Source: Phellopilus nigrolimitatus
Taxonomy: Eukaryota > Basidiomycota > Agaricomycetes > Hymenochaetales > Hymenochaetaceae
DNA length: 64,000 nucleotides
NCBI GenBank assembly: GCA_021029095.1
Contig: JAJOHG010000060.1
Coordinates: 62,001-126,000 of the forward strand
Reading direction: 5' to 3'
Below are positions 11,994 through 24,538 of this stretch, in pieces. Every line of letters starts with the position of its first letter. Position 1 is the first letter of the stretch. The notes under the pieces are model-generated. The model was given only the letters and a program-made list of their open reading frames with translations. It ran no database searches and was not told the origin of the DNA. A program made the translations under genes and the position numbers.

Positions 11994-14400
11994 GGAGAAA
12001 AGACAGCAGGGGATTAATTGTGACCGACATTTGAATTCCGTCGAATTATATGGTGATTGTTTTATTTTTCTGATAGGCGAGCAAGCCTCTGTTCACTGCG
12101 TTACGAAAGTGTGTGATCTGGCGGAAGTCTTGCAAGCATCTTTCTTGTGCATTTACACACTATTCCGGCTTGACCGAGGCATGCTTACATATGCTTCGAA
12201 TTAAAGCGTTTTTACTGCAGTTGGCAGCCGACATATGGTGACTACTATGATTAGATAGGCGAGGGTAAGCGAAGAAGTCCGCTGGTGCCCGTCCGCGGCA
12301 GCCCGTGCAAATCATTAGAAGAAGTCGTCGCTCAATAGGACGGTAGCTTTCCCACGCCTCTGCCTAAATTACGAGTGATGTCAACCACCAAACCATATGG
12401 TAAGTGCATGCTAGCTACGGATGTCCTCTTCGTGGCCCTAACTATGTGTCTTTATCATGTCAAGTAACTAAACTGTCTTCAAAGCCACCTAGGACACTGT
12501 AGGCTTTTGTAACACCTGTGACTTGTCGATCGGATAATGCACATATACTGCCGTTCTCCGTTCAAATTCTCTTCCACGCAAGGTCGTATTTACATTACAG
12601 AAGTTCTCTTCCCTCGTCATATAAGAGATGGTGCTGGTTCGAGTGCGGAATGCAAAATATATTGTGTCAACCACCATTTTAACATATTTTGGCAGTATTT
12701 TTTGAACATCTCATACTGAATCTGGCTGGCTCAAACTTAGGATTACAGTATTTTGGAATATATTCAAGCTCGAAATTGCAAAAAAAAAAAAAAAAATCCT
12801 CCGGAAGTACGGGTTTTGGGTGGGTTTCCATTGACGGTCATTGACGGGTGAATGACTGTGCGCTCAATACTGTTATATGCATCGATGTAGTGCGGCTAGA
12901 AGTTCCGAGTGAAACGAGAAGATTGCGAATTGAGAAGAAACAAAATGGGAGAAAAAAAAAAAAAAAACTAGAAAACAAAGTGTGCTTTTGGTACAGATAC
13001 CGGTTCAATTTGGTAATGGAAGGTAGACAGCGGAAGTAAACGCATCAGGAAGTCGATCAAAATTCTCGATAAACCACCTCCGCGGCTTGAATCCACAGAT
13101 TATATCTTGACCATAATCGTCTTTGTACTTCGTTTTCCCTCGTCTTTCCCTATGCAATGCCATGACCGCACGCGTGACACTGATGAGCAAAAACAGCGGT
13201 AGCCGCCAGCGCCCGACGGCAACGCAGTTCCCCAGCTCAAGCGCGGGCGGCCACTGTCGTCGACAGACCGACAAAACGAACGCAAATACAAGCTAGGAAG
13301 ATAGAGAAAACGCAAATGGACCGAGATTACAGGGACGAAGGCCTGGCGAGCGTGTTCTGCGGGGTCGGAGGTTGGTCCAGACAGAGCTGACGGGCTCTTT
13401 CCCCCGAAGCCAATGGCATGTACCGGCGGTGCGTACCTGAGAGTGTTTTTCTTTCCGGTTCTATTCTGATAGAAGGTCGGCAGGATGAAGTTAAGATGCG
13501 ACCACGTGAGTGAATCTCAGAGTGCATTCGAATGATCGTGAATGAACATTGTGTATAGGTTTTTCCATGCCAGGGCTGTGTCAAGCGAGCGTGGTCTAGG
13601 AGGCATATGTCCCGAGGGCAAGCTCATCTCATACCCCCGCACACACTACGCCTCGCCAGCACCAAGACCCTCCATGAAAAGAGCCCCGGGATGGCTGACT
13701 GAATCAGCGTGCTCGAGGAAGCCCTCTACATCCCGTACGTTTAGCACGCCGCCGTACCCGCCTCGTCGTGACGACCTAGTTGAAGATCAACGGCCAGCTT
13801 AAGCTGTATGGGCTCTTTGTCGCTGAGTAGACGGAATACGGAAAGTGGGTCGGGAGATATAGGAGATATAGGATTCTCACTGCAAATCTCTTCTGCCCTT
13901 CACGGTCGACTCCGACGTGCTCTGGCCTGTTTCCTGCATTAACGGATGCCTTTAAAAGCGACGATACTTTAACGAGCAGCGGCAAAAAACTCTTACTGTC
14001 CTGCGCGCGTCGCGAAGAGGAAATTTGGGGACGAGGGAGGAGGCGTGGTGCAGAGTAGAGAGGTTAGGCTATTGGGCGTAGACGCGGTGATGGAGCTGGT
14101 ATTGGTGAAGTAGCTGAGCGAGCAAATGGGAATGGTAAAGATGCAAAGATGAGCAGGCACCTCCGCGCACCGAGGCAGAGCGACTTTGCGAGGTCGCGAG
14201 GGGGAAAGCGAGCTGGTTGTACGTTTTTCTATCCTTTGTCCTCGTCCTGTACTCTTCATTTCCATTTTTTCGCAACCCTCTTACCACCTCCTCTCCTCTT
14301 CTTTCTTCGCCGCTTCTATCCACTCTTCGTCTCTCGTCACTTGAACATTGTTTTCCCTTCCGCATACTTCTCCTTCCGTTCCACATGCTCACACATTCCC
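11994..14400. other. Intergenic, A-tract, no supported gene
   Basis: The first roughly 60 bases are the promoter-proximal block shared with the other sedolisin. After that come an A17 tract at 12780-12796, another A-rich run near 12951-12967, and short unrelated open frames. From about 13.3 kb some stretches look like decayed coding sequence, but no model can be built. Confidence 0.45.
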
Positions 14401-14410
14401 TTCCCGCAGA

Positions 14411-14610
14411 ATGAACTCTACCGTCCTCTCCTTCACCAGCACCTCCGCGCTGCTTTGCGCCGTGTACGGCACCCCACCGATCCTCTGTGCACGCAAGACT
14501 GCGTTGCTTCTCCTTATCTGCCCCGCCAGCGTGCGGCTCGACTTCGACGTCTCGGCACCGGAATCGAAAACCGGGCCCGCGAAGCAGAAGTGTAGAGCTC
14601 CAAGGGTGGG
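14411..14610 (+). pseudogene. Possible TBC (Rab-GAP) domain relic
   Basis: Two overlapping frames together resemble the C-terminal half of a TBC domain. One reads ELYRPLLHQHLRAALRRV, then CTQDCVASPYL, like the usual Leu-x2-His-Leu and Tyr-x2-x-Trp block. The neighbouring frame reads PASVRLDFDVSAPES, like the following leader helix. The match needs frame changes, and the conserved Trp is a Cys. If right, this is a dead Rab GTPase-activating protein gene whose remains could extend from about 13.5 to 17 kb. It rests on remembered family patterns, so it is weak. Confidence 0.25.
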
Positions 14611-15860
14611 AAGAAGGGCGCAGACAAGGGGATACGAGTAGGAACGGAACCATAGGATCCAGCGTGCGGGAGTACTATCTCGCCGCGCGCGGCTTTGTGC
14701 GAGGTCCCCGTGCAATCAAGGCCGGACATACAGGTCGTTCAATGCTTGGTGTGTCACCTTGTCCTTGTCCTTACACTATGAGACCGATCGCGTTTCCCAT
14801 ATTTAAATATCCTGGTGGCGTGGTATTCGTCTGCGTTAACAGTCACCAAGTGGGCGTCTCCGTGAATCTTGCCATCAAAATTTTGCTTAGTGTGCTCACA
14901 TATCTCTATCTTTTGCTTCCCGTAGCAATACCAATACTTTTACGACCTCTCGTAGATTGCCCTCCATTATGGAGAGATGTATCAGGACAAGCCAGTCGTG
15001 GAGCAACACAAACTTCGTGTCTTGTCCTGTGAGATATTGCATGTAGAGAAGCGTTTTGTGAGTTCCGTATTCTTTCTTTCTCATTCTTTCCTCCATTCTC
15101 CTTCTCTGTCTCTTGACTCCGCCATTTCTTGTAAGGCCACAAACAAGTGGCATGCCCTTCCTTGCGCCTTCTCCCTCCTTGTTTTCTTGTACGATTGAGA
15201 AATTCTTAAGCGTTTGCAATTTCTAGAGCTATGCAAATTACGTGCAGGAAACCCTTGAGCATCTTGAACGGCCTCAGCGCAGGCTTTCCGAATCGCGTGA
15301 AGCGCACTGTACGTCCTCTTCTCAGACGCTAGCAGGGTAACAAATGGCTGAACATATTGAAAAGTTCACGACTACGAGCTCGCCTTCTTCGAAGCGTGTC
15401 GCACCTGCGCTGGAAGTCGCATCGTGCGCGTTGAAGCTCCGCCTCACCACACCGCAGGACTACCACGACCACATCGTTCTCGACAGGAAGATCTGTTGTT
15501 CCCTTTGTATCAGTACATCCGCTCGCTCCCAACTCCGAGACCTATTCGGCCTATTCACAGTCCAGTTCCACTACAAACCTCAATTCCTCCAGCTTCGACC
15601 GTTCTTCTGGGTCAATCGAGCCGGATGTCCCACCGCAAATTCTCGCTATGTTCCGTCTGCGTGTGCTACCGGAAAAGCATATGGTGATTCTGCACCTCCA
15701 CCGCGCATTTGACTATCCCCACATGCACGACCGCCGTGTGCTCGTCCAGCGGCGCTTCCCATCCACCGCATTCGCAACGTTCTTGAGCGCGAGCACGTTG
15801 GTGAGTGGCCTTGGGGAGATGTGCGAAAGCCGGAGCTGACGTATACTGGCATAACACATT

Positions 15861-17012
15861 TTGGGCAGTGGTAGTTGGTTCCGTGTTATTTGGGTGCCAA
15901 ATGCCAATTTTTGTAACAATGAAGACATCCATATGCTCTTTCTCGTTGCCCTCAAGCCATTCTTCCCTGTCGCGCTCGTCGCGCTGGAGGTGCTTGGGCA
16001 AGCGGAAATTCTTCCACAAGGCGTCACCTCGGTGCTTCATGGCTACCTGCTCATAGGTATGTCCCTTTTGCTCTATTCAAACCGTACCTATTCCGATTTG
16101 TTGACCTGTTATTCTAGTAGATCATGTGTGACTTCGACGTGGGACGTGTATAATAAGAAGGCATCGTCTGAGGGAGACACGGAACACGGGCGTCTTCGGA
16201 CCGAATGGCGAGATCTGACTGCCATACCCGCATCGATGTTGTTGTCGAGCGTCTGTAGCAGATGCCGCTTCCCCAAACACTCTATTCTAAGTCCTTCTCC
16301 ATCTGTCACTGCAGAGAGCGAATCATCTTCCGGCATGAGTGAGATATCTACGGACCCGACGGTCTTACCCGGGTTTTACTGCCGCATGTGCACCGCGAGC
16401 TCACGGACATTGTTGAGCGCATGCATGGCTTGCTCAGACTCAAAGAGGCGCGTATGTGACTGCTGCAGCGTTGCTCTGGTGATTTGTCCTACTTCCACTA
16501 CAGCTGGAGTCGGGATGCTCCGAGATCAGCTGGCGACTGACGACGGACTGGAAATGCAGTGCGTGGGCACGCCCCCGCCAGACCTTGATTGGGATGCGCT
16601 CACGGATGCAATCATGGCTGTTTCTCCTATTACAGAGGCGTCCGACTATTCGTCGCACCAAAGTGCGTTCGGTGGCATCGCCACGCCCACGTCGGGTTCG
16701 ACGTCAGTATCCATAATGCCACCTACCGCATATTCGACGTTCCCGCTGCTCGATACGTGCGCCGCACTCGGACTGGGACGTGCCGTTCGTCGATGCGAAC
16801 GAGTACAGTCCGGAGCTGACACCGATACTGGTTATGAGCTGAAGCCTGATGCTTCTTCATATACGGATATGAGCGAAGACGGGTCGCTGACGTTGAAAGC
16901 GTTGTGGGAATCGAGTGCTGTGTGGGTGCCCTACCTCTCTAGTACGAGCGCGTTTTGCCCGCTTCATCTTGCTTGGTCCATCATTGCTGACTACCTAGTA
17001 CTCCACTGCTGA
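15861..17012 (+). CDS. 383-codon open frame of unknown status
   Basis: This is a long uninterrupted frame with no recognisable domain. The first in-frame ATG is later than the nominal start. The middle (about 16549-16760) looks coding, with PPPDLDWDALTDAIMAVSP. Around 16390-16450 a different frame looks better (HRELTDIVERMHGLLRLKE). Frame preference therefore switches along its length, as expected of a decayed multi-exon gene. It may be the 3' part of the putative TBC relic upstream. Confidence 0.25.
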   Translation: MGSGSWFRVIWVPNANFCNNEDIHMLFLVALKPFFPVALVALEVLGQAEILPQGVTSVLHGYLLIGMSLLLYSNRTYSDLLTCYSSRSCVTSTWDVYNKKASSEGDTEHGRLRTEWRDLTAIPASMLLSSVCSRCRFPKHSILSPSPSVTAESESSSGMSEISTDPTVLPGFYCRMCTASSRTLLSACMACSDSKRRVCDCCSVALVICPTSTTAGVGMLRDQLATDDGLEMQCVGTPPPDLDWDALTDAIMAVSPITEASDYSSHQSAFGGIATPTSGSTSVSIMPPTAYSTFPLLDTCAALGLGRAVRRCERVQSGADTDTGYELKPDASSYTDMSEDGSLTLKALWESSAVWVPYLSSTSAFCPLHLAWSIIADYLVLHC

Positions 17013-20000
17013 AACGTTCAAGGATCGCCAGTGCCATTCATTCTTCTCGCAAATGGCCATTTCATGTTTTCAAGTAAATTATTTGTACTGTAATTCTTTC
17101 TACGCGTTATCATTCTTATAATATCTACAGTCCGTACATAGTCCTTAGCCACAAGAAATGCATGCGACGGAACGTTTGTATATCCTACTATTAAAAAGAG
17201 CTGGTTTGTATATGCTTTAAGTTCCCGGACGTACTGGGAAATTTACGTAAGGACGATGCCACAACTCCCGTGTAAAACTGGACATCTACCATGTCGAGCG
17301 AAGACGGTGCTCAACCAACGAACGCAAACATCTCTCCGAGTCCCGTCAGATCGAACGAATCACCAATATTCTCGTAATATCAGTATGGTGCCCGCGGTGG
17401 GCACGGATGTTGGACACGGATACCGGACGTGGCGCGCACTTGCGTCGTCGTTGAGACCGGCTCAGAGGCCAAGTGAGTCTACGAAGGCCTTTCAGTGGTG
17501 GTAATGGATATTGATACGGGCGACAAACGTAGGGCCTGCTTCCGCACAACTGAAGGAGCACGACGGGTGCTACTAAACAGCGGACTGGACGAGGCCGAAC
17601 TAGAGGAGATATCGGAAGTGTGTGCGAAATTATGAGGTTCGTTGAAATATACAATCAGGTACGCAATCGATTGTCTGAGAAACCGCAGTTTGACAGGCCG
17701 ACTTCATGTCGTAACTTTCAGAAGGTTTTATCTCCCGATCCATCGTGTACTCGGTATGAACATGCCTGCAGTGACCTCCGATGACTAATGTGAGCAAACA
17801 AAGGATTAACTTATTTCGGTGTCGTTCTGATTGTTTGCGTAGTGGGTTTCTGTTTTCCGACTTATAGCGAGCCCATCCACGACCGAAAGACTTGACCGAA
17901 GTGGTATATGAGCGAGTTTCCCGCTACGGGATGTACACTAAATTTACCGAACTCCTAAGTTATACGGTAGGTGCATGGCCATTGTCTATCCTATTTTTAA
18001 GCAGTTGATTCACAGGCTATTTTGCGTTCTTTTCGCTCTAGCCATACTCTTTTCTTGGTACAAACTCAAGATTCTAGCGGTGCGCTCGGGTGCGTATAGT
18101 CCGGTCCACCGATTTTGAGGTTACCTCACTTCAACCCGGAAAGAGGGACTAAGTCATCTTTGACTGGATTTTGCGTGTGTAACCAAATAAATCAACAATG
18201 CACGATGCTGATAATCCGCCTGGTAATAGGTTATTTGTCATATTGTAGAATGATATCCGTTTGCGAGTCCTATTCCATTAACTTGGACGAGCGAGAAAAA
18301 CCTCCATTGAACCAAGGAGCACAGGGCATCCAATGCCAACAGATGCATCTCAAAGTCGCTCCACGTCCGTCCCCTGAATCAAATTTCTCTCCGTCCAAGC
18401 GTGAGTCATCAAGAAGACCGTGTCCTCCACCATCTCCGCCGATCAAGATTCTTATCACATTCACTCCATGCTCGCGAGCTCAACTCCGACCCTCATCTTT
18501 ATTCCCTCAAAATCAATGCTAACCAAGAACGAGGATTGTCCCGACCGATCGTGCGAGATCGCAAATCGCCTGCGTACGCACCAAAGTTGTGTCTATACTC
18601 TGTATCGCCCAGCACTACCCGTTCTGCCGCGATCGGCAGGATCTTCAGTTTTGGTCGCAGAAACCCTGTGGTTCGCGCCCTGGATTTTAACCTCGAGTTG
18701 CAGAGAAGCGTCGGTGCTTTTAAACGCCCTTGTACTTCCCCATAGGTATACCCGAGGTTCTACTCCTCCTGCATGGTGTTGCGGTTGACTTCTGTGTATC
18801 TGTTAATTTCAAGAAATCCTGTCATGCATCCCTTCTCTCGTCAACTTTGACGCAGCGTCTTCGAGCTACCTGCTGCTCTGGCTCTGCCGATACACGTTGG
18901 TCAAGATAGGTAGGCTCAATCCTTGGCCTCACGTAGCTGACGTTGGAATATGACGCTATGGGCGCAACTCGGGCGGCGCGAAGCATCTTCACTTCGGTGT
19001 TCGCTAAAAATAATGTGAGCTTATGGTTCATTCTTTTGTGGTATTTGTATTCGATGGTTACGGCATGAGCTATCTCTGTGCAGGTAAAACGGTGAGACCG
19101 GCTCTTAGAGTGATCTGGCGGGTCCAGAGACGGATGATATAAGGGAGTTCTTTGGCCGGCTTAAAACTCCACAGTTGTTATTCCTGAATTGCTGGGTTGT
19201 TTTATAGAGAACGAAAGGTTTTGTCTACGTCGCAAGTCGTCTCTTTTTTTCGTCGAAGTTCTTACGCAGCTCACCGTCCACCGTGCTCAGTCCTTCGTTT
19301 CGGGAAGGACTTCGAAGATTAGAAGATCAACCAACTGGTCAACTCAATATAGTGCGTGTTGTTCGCGACTTGCTCCGGCACTAGCTTGATGCGATAGATA
19401 ATTTAGGAGTTGTCGATTTACCACCTAGTTGCATGCGTTTTATAGGTGTCTTCTAAAGTTTAGAGGCTTTTCCATCTACGATCTGTCTCCCTCAGTTATG
19501 AATCGCTCACATTCGCGCGCACATCCTTAATTTGAGATAGGAAATTTCCTTCTTGAACATGTCGGAAAGTTTGGTTACGTTTATCTGCACCATAAACTGT
19601 TCCACTTGACGTTCTTTTGATGCCCTTGCGTACTTCCAGGTACAGTTCAATCCCTCCATTGTTCAATAATAGCATCGACCGAACGAACCGATTCTAGAGC
19701 TACCCGGAAATTCCGTTCACGTCCCACGTAGTATCTCAGCTACTCGACCCACACACCCTTGGTTTCGAATTCACGAAGCAGCACGGACACATCCATGTAG
19801 ACGGCGCGACGTGCATCTATGCACAAATCGCGTCTTGAAAAGGGATCTGTAGTTCGCTCTGCGACCGTCCATCCCCCAAACCTTTTTTTCTGACCGTATT
19901 CTCGGCTCTTTCTTTTTCCTAGGGGATAAAATTGAAATAGCGGTGATATCAAGGTTACCGCATTAAACCGATTCACGTACTCATATGCGCAACTCTCTAC

Positions 20001-23000
20001 CCGTCTATTCGACAACTTATTATTATCAACGACGTGTGGTGTTCAAAGTGTTCACTTCTTGGCTACTACACCACGATTTCGACAGCTTGTTCTCGTGAAA
20101 AGCAGCTGGCGTTACAATTACTGATGTAACACTCACCGTATATTCTGGGTGCTAGTGAGTATTATTTGCTTTTCAGAACTTTACTAATGGCGCAAATGCG
20201 CAATTCAAACGGAAGCAAACTGGTATCAGCCGACATCGCGGGCAATTGCGCCAGATCCCGAGTTGTCTGTATTATCAGTGACTCATCGCTACCATACTTG
20301 CCTGCTTATACCCTTTTCAGATCTCGACGATCAGACCCACCCTGATTTCAAATGTTAAGCTCGCGGAAAAGTGTTAGAACAACACGCATCTTTGAATGTG
20401 GAGAGATGTCCATAAGGCTATCCAGCTGTGGTCGGAACCAATCGACCCCTTCTTTCGAGCTGCACCTCATATCCGCGAACCTTCAATCCCGTGATGTGAC
20501 CCATCTCAAGTTATCCAGGTCTCTGTATTGAGCCCTGTACATGCCGTTCAATGCGAATCGACTATAGAGAAGGCCAACGGAAGTCTGTATAGGCCTGTCC
20601 GTTGACGATTCTGCCACTCTCACATATCCTCGACTGTGCAACTACCTCATTATCTTCTGAACCTTGCGTTGCATTAGGTTCGCAGATAGAACAAGCGCCA
20701 GTCTGGAACTTGAAGTCTCGGTACTGAAGCCGCGATTTCAACTCCTAAAGGCGGTGAGTTTCGTTACATTATAAGGCGCATGGTGCTGGTAATTGCGCTT
20801 GACTGCCCTTCAGCTTCGTGAAGACAAGGATTCCTGATTCGTGCATATGGTGCTGGCATCACTTGTTCGATGCATCGTAAATCACCTGCGCTTTGGCCGC
20901 TGCTCTTCTCCCGGCTTTCCGAGGCCAAATCATAACCCGCGATTCAAACACTACCCCATATCTATATGTGCAAGCTCCAAGGCAAATAAGAATTATTCCA
21001 TGTCAGCGTGGCGGCGAAGACTTCTTCTCCACCGCCGTCGCCGGAGCTCACTTCCTTTCGACGACTTTTGGTTGTGAGCTCTCCTTCCTTGCAGTCGCAG
21101 TTTTGTTTACTTATGTTGTTACCATACCTTCTACAAAACTTTTACACCGCGGGATGATTCATTTCCCTCAACGCGTGCCGTCGAGTGCCCTTTCTTCCTT
21201 TGCGATCTCTTCGATTATAAGTCTGCAGCCTCCCAGATCGCACGTCCCGATCTCGAAGAGAATAGCATCGGCACATTTAGACGCCTTGGAACGCGTCGGT
21301 ATGCCCGAGATTCTACTCCGCTCCTGTGCCAGGCCGGTCCTTTGTTCATTTCAGGGTGGAGTGCCGCACGCTTTCGAGACTCACTGTTCGATCCTTGCCC
21401 AATTCGCAAGGTGCGTCGATAGTCTCGGACGAGGTCGGGCCGACTCGGCAGATTTATCCTAGGTTTGCATTCTAAGAAATCTTGGCATCCGCAGAGTCAG
21501 GTCAGCCTCAGCAATTTTAAAGGCCAGGCTGGCTTCAGAGTATTAAGTCCCAAGGCGGGAAGCGGACGGCAACAAAGAAAGCGCGTCTTAGCTCGTTGAA
21601 CTTGCCCGATATCCCCAGAGCAAACAATGTCTGCGATGTTATTCTGGTTGAGTTTTCTGAGATAATCATTCTTATTTATGTCTGGTAATTTTCTTTTCGC
21701 CGTCAGCAAACACTGTATGATGTGCTGAAAACAAGTCGCGGGAAACTGCAATTTTGGCTGGACTGTTTGACGCCAGTTAGCAAAGTAAGCTGTGCATTGC
21801 ATAAGCCTTCAAGCAATGCTCAAGCAACAAGTGATAGTCATCGTACTTGTCTGCGATTTGCTATGCTGCATCTGCGCCTTCCCTTCCTACAGGCTGCTTC
21901 TAATCCATCGGAACATACGCGGTTTTGCCAGTTTCATTTCGCCTTTAGTGAATGGCTGTCCTGGGTTATCCTTGAAGACTATAATCAAGATGGCGAAGAT
22001 GTCTGATATGTCTGTCCCAGCGCTTTAGAAAGATACCAGCTGGCTACGTCGTCGATTATTTGATATTCCTCCAAATATTCTAGTTTTGAGAGCGATTGCA
22101 TTTGTGACATACGAAAACTTGATTTCGGGCAGCCCAGGAGACTCTTCAGACGAAGACAAGGCTCCTATCTGCGACTCATTTTGAACTTCAAAAACTACGG
22201 CCACGTATTCTCTGCGTCTGGAAGGCAATTAAAGCATGAGGGTGAGTAATATATTGCTTCGAGCAGCATGAATAGAACATACATTCATTGTATAGAACTC
22301 TTTGGCCTAAACTGTGCTCTATTCTTCCGACTTAGCCTCGCGTTATGAGAACGATCTTTTCAGACAGACAACGGGGAGATTTTAGAAAGTAAGGATTGAA
22401 TTCAATCAGATAAGAATTACTTTAATTTCGTCGCTTGGTTCACAGAATGCTTCTCCGGTTCGTATACGGATTCAACGGGAGCGCAAGCCGACGAAGCTGA
22501 TACTACTCACCATTCAGAGACACCAACCGACCTATGCACTCCACCAGATGCCGGAAAGCGTGTCAATGCTTCTCTTCGGCTCAATCCGGGCTTATAGGTT
22601 CCGGGTAGGAAGTATATAAAAACTTGGTTAATCAGCTTCTGAGGCCGAGTCTGATCTTTAGACAGGCTCCCATTCCAGACGCCTCTCGCAGGAGTGACTT
22701 CTCTTCGTTAAGTGCCGTAATTTTATGTCCGGGTGTACGCGCTGCGAGCGTGTTGGTCCTGAATCCCCCATCGGCAGATTTGGACGCAATCGGAAAGGAG
22801 GAAACTCGGGAGCAGCCAAGGATTCGAGACGCCGACTTCTCGTCCCAACCCTCTTTGTCTCAGGCAGGACTGACCAGAATTGACCCAGTCATGCGCGCGC
22901 TCCAGCGGCTCTCAGAACTTCAAATGTCCGGGTGAGTATAAGTTCCTGGACGTACCATACCTCTCTCAATCAAGTCGCGTCAACCCGTCAACCCTGTCTA

Positions 23001-23115
23001 AAAAACCCGACGATCCTGTGCCTACTTTTTCCTCTTTCTTTTGGTTCTATTATTCTATCCTCGACGTCCCAATCATGTACGTCCTCCACTTTCTCCGCCG
23101 GCATGGCCCAAACAT
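17013..23115. other. 6-kb gene-poor stretch with decayed sequence
   Basis: I find no supportable gene. Two pieces, about 18690-18770 and 21240-21330, resemble each other, with the shared reading G(I/M)PE(V/I)LL followed by a broken frame, and look like relics of one gene family. Other open frames (18115-18522, 20893-21462, 22624-22935) lack motifs or consistent splicing. Confidence 0.45.
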
Positions 23116-23124
23116 ATATAAAAA
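23116..23124 (+). promoter_or_regulatory. TATA box of the WOPR gene
   Basis: TATATAAAA lies about 85 nt upstream of the chosen ATG at 23208, a good position for a TATA box. A second similar box occurs near 22614, too far for this start. Confidence 0.5.
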
Positions 23125-23207
23125 CAATGCGCTGTGTTTAGTCCTCCGCCGCATCGTATCATCGCCGTTCAGACTAATAATCGCTGGCAAACGTGCTTGA
23201 GCTCCAA

Positions 23208-24538
23208 ATGCAGACAGCAGCAATTTCAGGACACACGACCCACCCTGCCCTGCGTCAGTACCTTCTCCGACAACGCGTCCGCGTCATTATTAAATGCTTG
23301 TAAAAACAATTGTTATCAGATCTTCGAGACGCGAATGATGCACACATGGTGTTCGAGGCCGTGCGTCTCGGACTACTCCCTTTGATAAAGCGTCGCCTTA
23401 CCTCCGATGAGCGCGATCGACTTTCGTCAGGAAACGTTTTTGTCTGGGAGGAGGCTGAACATAAGGGCGGCCTCGAGCGTTGGACAGATGGGCGAAGATG
23501 GTAAGCATGGTTTATATCCCTGATTGGAGAGACTTTTGACTCGTGCATACAATTTTCAGGTCACAAAGCCGCATGAAGGGAGAGTACCTCTTCTACGAGG
23601 AGAAAGTCGAGACAACCGAAGAAGAAAAGCAAGCGAAGGCAGCTAGAAGGTATTTTCCGTCTTGATCATACGAGCTGATAGATGAAAAATCAAATGACGC
23701 TATATTTTTATTTCCTGTAGGGCTAGTCGGAACACCGGAAATGCGATACTATATATGCCTACCAGACGTCAAGACCGACCGGCAAAGCCCGACGGACTCA
23801 CAAAGCAGACATACTCGACACATGTTTACCTCCCTGGCTCGACATCTCCTCGCAAATGGCATATCGTTGCGTACTTTTCGGTACGTTATTTTCCTCGTTA
23901 CGACCTTGCTTGACGTTTTATCTTTGCATTCCGTTGTGCAGGCAAACGACTACGCCCGCTTACCTGTTATCGAGAGCTACGATTACCTCCGCAACATTCT
24001 CGTCCCCGATAGGATATTTTTCTCCGCTCGGGGAGTAATCAAGAAGAACGAGACCACATCGGCCGTCGAAGATGAGGACGAAGACTATTCCGGAGGCTCG
24101 AGTATGCTTGATGGTGTGTCTTTTGGACCTTCCAGTCCTGTGCAGCAACACACAGCGATGCCCGACCAATATGAAACACGACCGCGCTCAGATTCGCAGC
24201 ATGCCACTTATCCATCGTCCACTTCCTATCGTGCTCCAGTTTCTTCCGCTGGGAACGCCGATCAAGTGCAACGCTCATCGTTAACTGTGCTGCGGCCGGC
24301 GTCTCGCTCGTTCAGTCATGATTTAGGAGCTCTTCCGAAACTTTCGACCATCACTTCGCTTCCGCCGCCGGGACATTTCGCCAAACACGCGTCATCGTCG
24401 AACTCTCCATTACAAATTAGTCCGGGTGGTTACATGCCTGCCCACCGAGCATCTGCTTACCTCTCTTCGTCCCAGAATTATCAGCCGTTATCTTCGGAGG
24501 ACCGCCGCGCGTTGAGTACGTTCAAGATTATTCTGTAA
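23208..24538 (+). CDS. Gti1/Pac2 family (WOPR-domain) transcription factor
   Basis: Five exons, 23208-23253, 23320-23500, 23560-23649, 23721-23880 and 23942-24538, encode 357 residues. WOPR proteins (Wor1, Ryp1, Sge1, Gti1/Pac2) are fungal DNA-binding regulators of morphology, nutrition and secondary metabolism. The first half domain is DANDAHMVFEAVRLGLLPL, then RRLTSDERDRL, FVWEE and RWTDGRRWSQSRM. The second half is PDGLTKQTYS followed by WHIVAYFSANDYARL. An acidic stretch (EDEDED) and a Ser/Pro-rich tail follow. The ATG is chosen because a phase-1 intron (GTCAGT...CAG) joins 15 residues to the domain in frame. The ending EDRRAL...L is like other basidiomycete members. It stands alone in a gene-poor region. 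Confidence 0.88.

Noticed and set aside
20893..21462. 189-codon frame in the gene-poor block
   Set aside because: No ATG at its beginning, no motif, and part of it aligns with a relic in another frame.
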